Shown here piece after piece: positions 1 to 6,717 of a stretch of 7,504 nucleotides of DNA. The stretch spans positions 1 through 7,504 of the forward strand of contig JAVBML010000032.1 of the NCBI GenBank assembly GCA_031552655.1, read 5' to 3'. The notes below the pieces were generated by a model. That model saw nothing but the letters and a program-made list of their open reading frames with translations. It was not told where the DNA came from and made no database searches. Source of the DNA: CAZTPH01 sp031552655 (GTDB lineage Bacteria > Pseudomonadota > Gammaproteobacteria > UBA9339). Each line of letters opens with the position of its first letter. Position 1 is the stretch's first letter. Made by a program: the position numbers and the translations under genes.

Positions 1-1
1 G

Positions 2-2245
2 GGAGATATTTTAGTATCTAAAAAATACTCCATGTCGCAGCTAGTCGAAAGCACTAATATTTTAGAAACCATAACTAAAGATACTAGTAAGATACGCGGT
101 ATTTACGTAGGTAATGAGTTTAAAACATGTGATGTGGCGGCTATTGAACTCAAAAAGCATGTTACTCAGGAGGTAAAAGATAATATTTTTAAGAGTTTAG
201 GTAGAAAGTTAGGTTTTGGCTCTGTGAGTAAGCGAACCCATGAAAATAAGCTTACAAGTGTTTATAATTTCTTTAACTATGGCGGTCTGTCCCATAATGC
301 CTTAGAAATAGCTACCCAAAATCTATTAATTAATGGCATGCGGGATGGTATCTTAAACTATACAGCGGAGACTGGCTCAACAGCAGCTATGCTGAACCTG
401 AGTAATACTTTAGCTATGGATAAAATGCGCATGACTTTAGCTACTTCAAGGAATATGGCGCTCTATACTATTCCACTTATCCATACCATTCTTTTAATTT
501 TGATGCTGGGGTTATTTCCCATTATAATATTAATAGCATTCCAACCTAGTTTAACTGGAACGGTATTAAAAAATTATATCGGTACCATAATCTGGATCGA
601 GTCTTGGCCGTTAATGTTTGCCTGTTTGAATATGATGGTAACTTTTTACGCTAAGGATTTAGGGCCTAGCGGCTTAACCATGGGTAATATCGATAGTTTG
701 CTGTTAGAGCATTCAGATATTGCCAACATGGCGGGTTATCTGATGTTATCTATCCCTTTTATCTCTGGCGGCTTAGTTAAGGGAATGTCTTCGGCCTTTA
801 ATACCGCAGCCAGCTACATTGGTGGAGTATTACAATCTTCCGCTTCGTCCGCCGCTGCCGAAGCTGCCAGTGGTAATATTAGTCTAGGCAATTCCAGCTG
901 GAATAACGTTAATGCCAATAAGTTTGATACCAATAGCACTCTAATGAGTGGTATGAGTACCAAGCAATTATCAAGCGGAGTGTTACGCCATGGTATGGCG
1001 GATGGAACAGTGACCTATGATAGTTCCCATGCTATTTCTCGCTTGCCGGCAGACTTAAAAACTAGTGAACTAATTAGTAATAATCTAACTGCCCAAGCAT
1101 CGGCGGAGAAATCAGCAGCAACCCAAGCTGGGATTTCCTATGATAAACATCTATCCCGTGCGATGTCAGAATATGGCAGTCTAAGCAATACCCTTGATTC
1201 TAGGAGAAGTATTGGAGAAAATTTCAGTACCAGGGAGTCACAGTCGGTAGCTACTAGTGCAGCTAAGATGAAGAGCATAGCTACGGATATTGCGCAGCGG
1301 AATAATGTTGATGCTAATGAGGTATTTAAAAGCATGACTCAGTCTAGTGCATCACTTAAAGCAGGTATAGGAAAATCTTTTTCTCTTCCTGTGGGCAATT
1401 TTAAAACTGATTTAGGAGTTAATCTGGGATTAGAAGCTTCGAAGAGTCACGATAAGTCAACACAGCATACAACTGGCAGGAGTGCTAGTGTTACAGCGCA
1501 GGAAATGAATAGCTTTAGGGAAGAATACCAGAAGGTAAGAGATTATAGCAAAACACATAGTGTAGATAGTGTTAAATCTGAAGCGGATTCGCATTTGGTA
1601 CAGTTATCTACGGATCTACGCAATTCTGAAAGTATCGCTAGACAGCAAACAGCACATCTTGCAGAGTCCGAAAGATTAAGTGATCAGGCTAGCTATGTAA
1701 AACAAAACTCTGCTCAGTTTGATATTAATAATAACCAGATGCTCGCAGAATACATTGTAAATACTGTGGGACGCGAACGAGCCGAAGAGTTATTTACAGG
1801 AAAGAATAATGTGGAATTAGCGGCCATAGCCACAGATTTTGTTGGTCGCCAGGGTATAGGAGATGATATAATGGCTCACTATCAAAAGGATAGTATTGGG
1901 ATCAATCCCAGTGAAAGATATCAAACAGAAGCTGCAAAAATTGAGATGGTGGGGGATAGTATAAGTAATCAGCATAGTTCTCAAAAGCATAAGCTTAATG
2001 AAAATTTTCATAAATTTGGAAAACACTTTGAGCAAAATGAGTTTAATACCAAACAAGGAGAGATACAGCAGAATCAGCAAACCTTTGATGGACAAGTACA
2101 AGAAGCACAAAAACAACGAGATAGAGAGTATGGTATGATGAAAAGTAAAGTTGAAACCGATATTGCTATCGGGGCTAAAAAATCACAAACATCATCCATA
2201 AATATATTGGCGGATGCACACCCAGAATATACTAAAGAGGATTAA
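2..2245 (+). CDS. traG: TraG, F-type conjugation mating-pair protein (5' end outside window)
   Basis: Inner-membrane protein of the F-type type IV secretion apparatus. In F, the N-terminal membrane domain takes part in pilus assembly, and the C-terminal domain in mating-pair stabilisation and entry exclusion through TraS. The frame is open to the left edge with no stop before the ATG at 32, and the residues before that ATG (GDILVSKKYS) still align with the interior of F TraG, so 32 is not the true start. About 185 N-terminal residues appear to be missing; with the 747 codons seen here, the full length would match F TraG (about 940). Counting from the Met at 32, membrane segments lie near residues 146-170, 182-206 and 231-252, with TraG-like W-[PL]-L and M-V-T-F-Y-A-K motifs. 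Residues 265-540 are rich in Ser, Ala and Asn, and the end (about 640-715) is polar, Gln-rich and probably coiled coil. The stop lies 3 nt before the next ATG. Confidence 0.93.
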   Translation, partial: GDILVSKKYSMSQLVESTNILETITKDTSKIRGIYVGNEFKTCDVAAIELKKHVTQEVKDNIFKSLGRKLGFGSVSKRTHENKLTSVYNFFNYGGLSHNALEIATQNLLINGMRDGILNYTAETGSTAAMLNLSNTLAMDKMRMTLATSRNMALYTIPLIHTILLILMLGLFPIIILIAFQPSLTGTVLKNYIGTIIWIESWPLMFACLNMMVTFYAKDLGPSGLTMGNIDSLLLEHSDIANMAGYLMLSIPFISGGLVKGMSSAFNTAASYIGGVLQSSASSAAAEAASGNISLGNSSWNNVNANKFDTNSTLMSGMSTKQLSSGVLRHGMADGTVTYDSSHAISRLPADLKTSELISNNLTAQASAEKSAATQAGISYDKHLSRAMSEYGSLSNTLDSRRSIGENFSTRESQSVATSAAKMKSIATDIAQRNNVDANEVFKSMTQSSASLKAGIGKSFSLPVGNFKTDLGVNLGLEASKSHDKSTQHTTGRSASVTAQEMNSFREEYQKVRDYSKTHSVDSVKSEADSHLVQLSTDLRNSESIARQQTAHLAESERLSDQASYVKQNSAQFDINNNQMLAEYIVNTVGRERAEELFTGKNNVELAAIATDFVGRQGIGDDIMAHYQKDSIGINPSERYQTEAAKIEMVGDSISNQHSSQKHKLNENFHKFGKHFEQNEFNTKQGEIQQNQQTFDGQVQEAQKQRDREYGMMKSKVETDIAIGAKKSQTSSINILADAHPEYTKED

Positions 2246-2248
2246 AAT

Positions 2249-2674
2249 ATGAAAAAAATAAAAAGGTTTTTAAAATATTTTCTTATAATTTTTTCATTAC
2301 TGCTTTTGGGTATTATAATTCCTGCCATATTAATAGAAGGACGTTCTTTAAATGATCTTAGGCATGCTTTTGAGTTCTGTCTGATTTTTTCTTTGGGGTT
2401 AGCATTAATATTCATGCAAGATATCAACGCTGCTAAACGGAAAAAGCAGTTTAAGCAAATGTTGGCGGAAGGAAAGATAACCCAAGAAGAATATTTAGCT
2501 CTGCTAGGAGATGTCTGGAGTTTTTCTAATGAAAGCTCTTCGGATTGCTCTAAGTCTCGTAGTAGCACTTCTTTATCGTCTCCTGTAGGGAGTAGCTCAC
2601 TTGCTGATCATTATAATAAGACTACTCCCATAAATTCTAGCTATAATAGCTCCTATCCTTGGCACAATAGATAG
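2249..2674 (+). CDS. small two-helix membrane protein with SHOCT-like motif, in the traS position
   Basis: Unrecognised 141-residue protein. It has a basic N-terminus, two hydrophobic helices (about residues 8-29 and 38-57), then a Lys-rich stretch leading into a short motif at about 67-88 (QFKQMLAEGKITQEEYLALL). This has the pattern of SHOCT domains, oligomerisation-type motifs usually found at protein C-termini. Here the motif is followed by a serine-rich tail: 19 of residues 91-136 are Ser, with Asn and Tyr near the end. The ATG lies 3 nt after the traG stop and is preceded by AAAGAGG (2234-2240, 8-nt spacing), which suggests coupled translation. The gene sits where F carries traS, the inner-membrane entry-exclusion protein. 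Function by position is inference only; no sequence similarity to TraS was recognised. Confidence 0.75.
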   Translation: MKKIKRFLKYFLIIFSLLLLGIIIPAILIEGRSLNDLRHAFEFCLIFSLGLALIFMQDINAAKRKKQFKQMLAEGKITQEEYLALLGDVWSFSNESSSDCSKSRSSTSLSSPVGSSSLADHYNKTTPINSSYNSSYPWHNR

Positions 2675-2713
2675 AGGTGAGAGCATAAAGATATATGTAG
2701 AGGAGAATTAACC

Positions 2714-3103
2714 ATGAAAAATAATGATTCTAAAGACCAATCAGTAAAAGGGCTCCTCCCTGGGGAGAATTATTTAAAAAAGCTTACCCAGACGGTCTAT
2801 TTCTGCCAAGGGATCTCTTTGATTCCAATTACTTGTGGTTTGGGATTTATTGTGGGAGCGGTAATTAACTATCTAAAAAGAGATGTGGTTAAGGGAACGC
2901 AATTCGAGTCACATTTTAATTGGCAGATGAGAACTTTCTGGATTTTGGCTATTGCTATGTTAGTCGGTAGTTTACTATCAATAATATTAATAGGCTTTTT
3001 ATTGATAGCAGTAGCTATTATTTGGGTTATATATAGGGTGGTTAAGGGGTATCTATGTTTCTATGAAGGTAAGCCCATCGAAAATGACCAGGCTCTGTTA
3101 TAG
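2714..3103 (+). CDS. DUF4870-like small integral membrane protein
   Basis: 129-residue membrane protein of unknown biochemical function. It resembles the DUF4870 family in its ordered conserved pieces: a first hydrophobic segment (about residues 29-53) ending in I-N-Y-L-K-R-D (51-57), the ESHF box (65-68), R-T-F-W (73-76), a long hydrophobic stretch (about 75-107), then YRVVKG (107-112) and EGKPI (118-122). The soluble N-terminus (1-25) is charged. AGGAG at 2701-2705, 8 nt before the ATG, supports this start. It lies between the SHOCT-like gene and traD, with 39 nt on the left and 15 nt on the right, so it is very likely part of the transfer operon. DUF4870 proteins are usually chromosomal and not tied to conjugation, so its presence here is unusual. 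Confidence 0.82.
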   Translation: MKNNDSKDQSVKGLLPGENYLKKLTQTVYFCQGISLIPITCGLGFIVGAVINYLKRDVVKGTQFESHFNWQMRTFWILAIAMLVGSLLSIILIGFLLIAVAIIWVIYRVVKGYLCFYEGKPIENDQALL

Positions 3104-3118
3104 CAGGCTACCTTACCA

Positions 3119-5065
3119 ATGAGTGATAAAGCTAAACAGTTTACGCGCGGTGGGCAGATAACATTCCATAATATTAGGATGTTATTTCAGGTTAATAAGA
3201 TTGTATGGCAAATTTATCTGTTATTCCTTCTATTTTTAATCGGGGCATCTATTTATATTTTAACGCCCAGTGAGTTGTTCTATTATGTCTGGTATTGGTG
3301 TTTAGCGCATGTTAATCGTTTTTTAGAGATTTTGGGCGTTAAATTGGGTTATTTCCAAGTGCCTCTCCATGGCAGAATTCTTAGTATTTCTCCAAAAACC
3401 TATTTGCAACATGGGTATTTTAGACAGGAAGTATTGGCTATTTTTCCGTATCTAAAGGTTGGGGTAATAATAGGGTCTATGCTCAGTTTAGGAGTGCTCT
3501 GGGGATTAATCAAATGGATAACCCGCCGCGGTAAGAAACAGACTGATAGTAAATATATTAGAGGGTCGAGGTTAGATAATATAGAAAATATTATAAAGTT
3601 AATGGAGCTACGCAAGCAGAAATCAGATATTACTTTGGGAGGATTGCCGTTGGTCTTGCATTCCGAAACCCAACATATTTTAGTACATGGTACCACTGGG
3701 GTGGGGAAGACTCAGCTAATCTATGAGTTATTAGATCAATTAAGGAGAAAAGGGGATAAGGTGTTTCTTTATGATAAGGGAGGAGTTTACACTTCGATTT
3801 TTTTTCGTGCGGGAAAAGACAAGTTATTAAATCCTTTCGATGCTCGGTGTGAGAATTGGGATTTATGGCGTGAAGCTCGAACAGAGTCTGAGTTTGGGAA
3901 TTTAGCAGAAAGCTTAATTCCTGTGCAAGGGGAGGGCGATCCTTTTTGGGTTAATGCTGCTAGAACTATCTTAGGGAGTACAGCCTTCACCATGCAGGAT
4001 AATAAAGATCGGTCGATTAAGAAATTATTGGATGTTTTGTTAACTTCAGAGCTGAGTGAACTCCATAATTATCTAGCGAAGTCGGAAGCAGCTACCTTAA
4101 CTAGTAGTAAAATAGAGAAAACCGCCCTGTCTATTCGTTCGGCTATTATTCCATATCTAAGGTCATTGAAATCATTAATTGAGGTGGAAGCAAGATTTAC
4201 GCAGCATTATGGAGAAGATGCTCCTAAATTTTGTATTAGAGATTGGCTCTGTGATGATAATGTTAGTAGTTGGTTATTCCTTTCGTCTAATGGAGCACAA
4301 CACGCTTCCCTGAAACCGTTATTATCGATGTGGTTTTCCATAGCTACGATAACCTTGCTCTCTTTGCCAGAAAATCGAGATCGAAGGATTTGGTTTATCT
4401 GTGATGAGTTACCTAGTTTGCATAAATTACCCCAATTATCGGAGAGTTTAGCCGAAGCTCGTAAATATGGTGGTTGCTTTGTTTTAGGTATGCAAAGCTT
4501 TGCCCAGTTAGAGGATATTTATGGTAATAAAGGAGGGCGAGGGATTTTCGATGCTCCTAGTACCTGCTTCTTTTTTAGAAGTCCGAGCCACGAGGTAGCA
4601 GAATTGGTCGCTCGATCCTTAGGTAGTCAAGAGGTAGAAGATATGCGCGAAAACTACTCCTATGGAGCTAATACAATCCGTGATGGAATTTCGATCGGTT
4701 CCCAGAGAATGAACAAGCAATTAGTTACCGCGGCAGAAATCATGAATTTAGAAAATATGCGGTGTTACGTTCGATTGTTGGGTAACTATCCGATTGTGTT
4801 GTTGCCTCTTGAAGTTAAGCAAAGGGAGCTATTATCCCCAGGATTTATAGCTAGGGATACTAGAAAAGGAACTAATCGAGATGAGACCATTATTATCAAA
4901 AAAATCCCCTTATTTAACGAAAAACAACCAGACAAGGATATAGCCCATGAAATTCCCTCACAGGAGCAAATATCAAATGAACTAATTTCCAAAGCTATAG
5001 CCAACGATTTGTCTGATGAGCTTTTTGACGAAACGGAAAAAGAAATTAACGAACCTGAAAAGTAG
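3119..5065 (+). CDS. traD: TraD, type IV coupling protein ATPase
   Basis: Inner-membrane hexameric DNA-pumping ATPase that links the relaxosome to the secretion channel. The N-terminus (KQFTRGGQITFHNIRMLFQ) aligns with the start of F TraD, which fixes the ATG at 3119 although its ribosome site is weak (only CAGG at 3104-3107). Two membrane helices are visible at about residues 29-50 and 112-134, flanking a periplasmic loop. The cytoplasmic domain has Walker A G191-TTGVGKT198 and Walker B ending in D429-E430 (R-R-I-W-F-I-C-D-E-L-P-S-L-H-K-L-P). It also has TraD-typical blocks such as NPFDARCENWDLW (238-250), DPFW (274-277), SSNGAQHASLKP (389-400), GGCFVLGMQSFAQLEDIYG (451-469), FFFRSPSH (484-491) and YSYGAN (513-518). 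At 648 residues it is shorter than F TraD (717): the Gln/Pro-rich C-terminal extension is replaced by a short acidic tail (NDLSDELFDETEKEINEPEK). Confidence 0.96.
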   Translation: MSDKAKQFTRGGQITFHNIRMLFQVNKIVWQIYLLFLLFLIGASIYILTPSELFYYVWYWCLAHVNRFLEILGVKLGYFQVPLHGRILSISPKTYLQHGYFRQEVLAIFPYLKVGVIIGSMLSLGVLWGLIKWITRRGKKQTDSKYIRGSRLDNIENIIKLMELRKQKSDITLGGLPLVLHSETQHILVHGTTGVGKTQLIYELLDQLRRKGDKVFLYDKGGVYTSIFFRAGKDKLLNPFDARCENWDLWREARTESEFGNLAESLIPVQGEGDPFWVNAARTILGSTAFTMQDNKDRSIKKLLDVLLTSELSELHNYLAKSEAATLTSSKIEKTALSIRSAIIPYLRSLKSLIEVEARFTQHYGEDAPKFCIRDWLCDDNVSSWLFLSSNGAQHASLKPLLSMWFSIATITLLSLPENRDRRIWFICDELPSLHKLPQLSESLAEARKYGGCFVLGMQSFAQLEDIYGNKGGRGIFDAPSTCFFFRSPSHEVAELVARSLGSQEVEDMRENYSYGANTIRDGISIGSQRMNKQLVTAAEIMNLENMRCYVRLLGNYPIVLLPLEVKQRELLSPGFIARDTRKGTNRDETIIIKKIPLFNEKQPDKDIAHEIPSQEQISNELISKAIANDLSDELFDETEKEINEPEK

Positions 5066-5692
5066 ATGAAAACTATTATGACTAAAATCTTTTCTAGGAG
5101 GCTGGCGGTTATATTGCTGGTACTAATCCCTCATTTGCGTGGGGTAAATTGTATAGCCAGTGATACTTCCTATGAGGTATGCTTTACCCCGGTTGAAAAT
5201 TGTAGGCAACGGATTATTAATACAATTGCGGAGGCAAAAGAGAGTATTCATATGCAAGCGTACTATTTTACCGATTTTAAAATAGCTAAAGCATTGGTTA
5301 GTGCTAAAAAGAGGGGTGTACAAGTTGGTGTTATTTTAGATAAGGGGCAAATTAGTAATAGGAATACGGTAGTTCCATATTTACAAAGAAATGGGATAAA
5401 TCTATACATAGATTACAAGCCTGCGATTGCTCATAGTAAGTTAATTATTGTGGACAAGACCATTGTGATTGGAGGTAGCTATAACTACACCTATAGCGCT
5501 GCTGTCAGAAATGCAGAAAATGTAACAATTATTAAGAATAAGGGGTTTGCTGAGAGATTTGTAGCGAATTGGCAGAACAGAAAGAGATGTAGTCTAGAAT
5601 ACATTAAAAATACTAAAAGAGCATTAAACCAAAGACCTAAAAATAGTAAGAAAAATATGGCTGTAATTACGGGTAATATTAAATTTAATTAA
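5066..5692 (+). CDS. pld: phospholipase D-family (single HKD) nuclease/phospholipase, secreted
   Basis: 208-residue member of the PLD superfamily with a single HKD motif, which normally works as a homodimer; it resembles plasmid Nuc endonucleases and rickettsial Pld. The motif is complete: H123-x-K125-x4-D130-x6-G137-S138-x-N140. The usual N-terminal half of the domain is also present (P-V-E-N-C at 42-46, then A-K-E-S-I-H-M-Q-A-Y-Y-F-T-D at 57-70). A basic N-terminus followed by a hydrophobic run (about residues 13-23) is a probable signal peptide, cleaved near 29-33, so the enzyme likely acts in the periplasm or outside. The basic C-terminal tail (about 171-198) could bind nucleic acid or lipid. 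The ATG immediately follows the traD TAG with no gap and no clear ribosome site, so translation is probably coupled. An in-frame ATG at 5078 is an alternative start. Substrate (DNA or phospholipid) cannot be told from sequence. Confidence 0.9.
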   Translation: MKTIMTKIFSRRLAVILLVLIPHLRGVNCIASDTSYEVCFTPVENCRQRIINTIAEAKESIHMQAYYFTDFKIAKALVSAKKRGVQVGVILDKGQISNRNTVVPYLQRNGINLYIDYKPAIAHSKLIIVDKTIVIGGSYNYTYSAAVRNAENVTIIKNKGFAERFVANWQNRKRCSLEYIKNTKRALNQRPKNSKKNMAVITGNIKFN

Positions 5693-5707
5693 CATGAGGA
5701 GGAAGAC

Positions 5708-6448
5708 ATGCAGTATAGAAAGTTATTGTTAGTATGTTCAGTGTCGTTGATTTTGGGAGGTTGTGCCGCTACCCATACGATGATTAGTAAGCGAAACTTA
5801 GAGGTACAAACTAAAATGACCGATACGATTTTTTTGAATCCCGTAGAGGATTCGCAAAAGACTATCTATGTACAGCTTAAAAATACTTCCGATAAGCCGA
5901 ACTTTAATATTGAGGGCAAAGTACGTCATGCTTTAGAAGGCAAAGGTTATACAGTGGTTGGTAGTTTGAATAAAGCTCATTATTTGGTACAGGCAAATAT
6001 TCTACAGATAGGCAAGGTAGATCCTTCGGCAGCAGAAAAAGCCTTTACTGGTGGCTATGGCAGTTTTATCCAGATGGCAGGAGCTGGAGTGGCTACGGGC
6101 GCTCTACTTAGCGGTGGTCGTGGAGGCAGTATGTTGGCTGGTGGATTAATTGGTGGCTTGGTTGATACCATAGCTAATGCCACAGTCAAGGATGTTACCT
6201 ATACTGTAATTACCGACTTGCAAATATCTGAAAAAGCAGCCCAAGGAGCAAAGATTAAACAAACTGATGAATCCAATTTAAAACAGGGTCGTAGCTCAAG
6301 TAGTAAGCAGACATCAATTTCCCAAGTAGGTTGGATGAAATATCAAACTCGCATTATGTCTATGGCTAATAAAGCCAACTTAGACTTTAAAGATGCGCAA
6401 CCAATACTAGAAGAAGGATTAGCTAATTCCATAGCTGGGATATTTTAA
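5708..6448 (+). CDS. traT: TraT, outer-membrane surface-exclusion / complement-resistance lipoprotein
   Basis: Lipoprotein that in F lowers mating-aggregate formation between donors (surface exclusion) and can raise serum resistance. A basic start and hydrophobic core lead to a lipobox L16-G17-G18-C19. Residue +2 is Ala rather than Asp, which fits outer-membrane sorting. The mature protein follows F TraT throughout: KRNLEVQTKM (28-37), LKNTSDK (57-63), a Gly/Ala-rich hydrophobic stretch (about 114-155), VKDVTYTVITDLQI (160-173), LKQGRSS (191-197), and KYQTR (211-215) through NKANLDFKDAQPILEEGLAN to the end. At 246 residues it has the family length. AGGAGG at 5697-5702 with 5-nt spacing is the strongest ribosome site in the window and fixes the start. 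It lies 15 nt after pld and is the last gene before the terminator, whereas in F traT precedes traD. Confidence 0.96.
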   Translation: MQYRKLLLVCSVSLILGGCAATHTMISKRNLEVQTKMTDTIFLNPVEDSQKTIYVQLKNTSDKPNFNIEGKVRHALEGKGYTVVGSLNKAHYLVQANILQIGKVDPSAAEKAFTGGYGSFIQMAGAGVATGALLSGGRGGSMLAGGLIGGLVDTIANATVKDVTYTVITDLQISEKAAQGAKIKQTDESNLKQGRSSSSKQTSISQVGWMKYQTRIMSMANKANLDFKDAQPILEEGLANSIAGIF

Positions 6449-6460
6449 TAATATATAAAT

Positions 6461-6508
6461 GGTAGTGGGTAATGTTCTGTTATCCACTACCTAATTTTAT
6501 TTAGTTTT
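6461..6508 (+). terminator. Rho-independent terminator after traT
   Basis: A 12-bp stem (GGTAGTGGGTAA at 6461-6472 with TTATCCACTACC at 6480-6491) has one G-T wobble and a 7-nt loop. It is followed by an interrupted T-rich stretch (6492-6508). It lies 13 nt past the traT stop, so it most likely ends the tra operon transcript and separates it from the antitoxin gene. The T tract is broken by A and G residues, so termination may be partial. Confidence 0.75.
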
Positions 6509-6541
6509 ATAGGTTCGGGTGGTTTTTCAGTTAGAAAGAGG

Positions 6542-6613
6542 GTGGCAAGAAAAGGCTATAATTCTCAGATAAGAGAAATCATAAGACAATGGATGCTTTT
6601 GCATGGTGTTTAA
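6542..6613 (+). pseudogene. possible remnant of a BrnA-type antitoxin C-terminus
   Basis: This short open stretch ends in TAA at 6611-6613. Its last residues (KGYNSQIREIIRQWMLLH) match the typical end of BrnA/DUF4415 antitoxins, which have the pattern G-K-G-Y-Q-[TS]-R-[IM]-N-x-[VI]-L-R-x-[YW]-M. In the same frame upstream the codons stay open back to 6473 but run through the terminator hairpin and do not look BrnA-like. No start codon with a sensible ribosome site exists; the GTG at 6542 has AGAGG directly against it. I read it as the tail of a decayed antitoxin gene. The match rests on about 18 residues recalled from memory, so chance similarity remains possible. Confidence 0.35.
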
Positions 6614-6676
6614 ATAAAATGCCTCCTTATTGTTAATGCCAATAATAGCTGGTTAATATATGAATTTTTTCATGGC

Positions 6677-6710
6677 TATTGTAGAAATAATGTAGTATAT
6701 TTCTACAATA
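6677..6710. promoter_or_regulatory. 13-bp perfect inverted repeat, probable operator of the AbiE locus
   Basis: TATTGTAGAAATA (6677-6689) and its exact reverse complement TATTTCTACAATA (6698-6710) are separated by 8 nt (6690-6697). The right arm ends 7 nt before the first possible start codon of the AbiEi-like gene. AbiEi antitoxins are known to repress their own operons by binding inverted repeats at the promoter through a winged-helix domain, so this is the obvious candidate site. No T tract follows, so it is unlikely to be a terminator. That it is the binding site is inference from position and symmetry. Confidence 0.65.
6679..6709 (+). promoter_or_regulatory. candidate promoter overlapping the inverted repeat
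   Basis: A TTGTAG hexamer (6679-6684) resembles a -35 box, and TACAAT (6704-6709) resembles a -10 box, but their 19-nt spacing is longer than ideal. Both lie inside the arms of the inverted repeat, so a repressor bound there would block polymerase. If right, transcription would begin near 6715-6718, giving a leader of only a few bases for the GTG start or about 14 bases for the ATG at 6730. The match is weak, and other AT-rich hexamers nearby could serve. Confidence 0.3.
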
Positions 6711-6717
6711 TAAGATC

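Noticed and set aside
32..34. ATG at 32 as the start of traG
   Set aside because: The frame is open upstream and the preceding residues still align with the interior of F TraG, so the gene begins outside the window.
1138..2116. Open frames on the minus strand within traG
   Set aside because: They lie antisense to a well-supported coding frame, resemble no family, lack ribosome sites, and consist of chance hydrophobic translations.
2242..2568. A 108-residue open frame on the minus strand opposite the SHOCT-like gene
   Set aside because: The plus-strand gene has a ribosome site, operon spacing and membrane-protein logic; the antisense frame mirrors its composition and overlaps it almost fully.
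3400..5323. Several minus-strand open frames of 66-98 codons across traD and pld
   Set aside because: They are antisense to strongly identified genes with conserved motifs throughout and show no recognisable product.
6527..6628. A 25-residue minus-strand reading frame (6527-6604) with a perfect AAGGAGG upstream (6622-6628)
   Set aside because: The ribosome-site-like sequence is 17 nt from the ATG, too far to serve it, and the peptide resembles nothing known. It is also antisense to the BrnA-like remnant, which explains the open frame.
6627..6645. Small hairpin TTATTG / CAATAA with a 7-nt loop
   Set aside because: A 6-bp AT-rich stem is expected by chance in such DNA; no T tract or gene relation supports a function.
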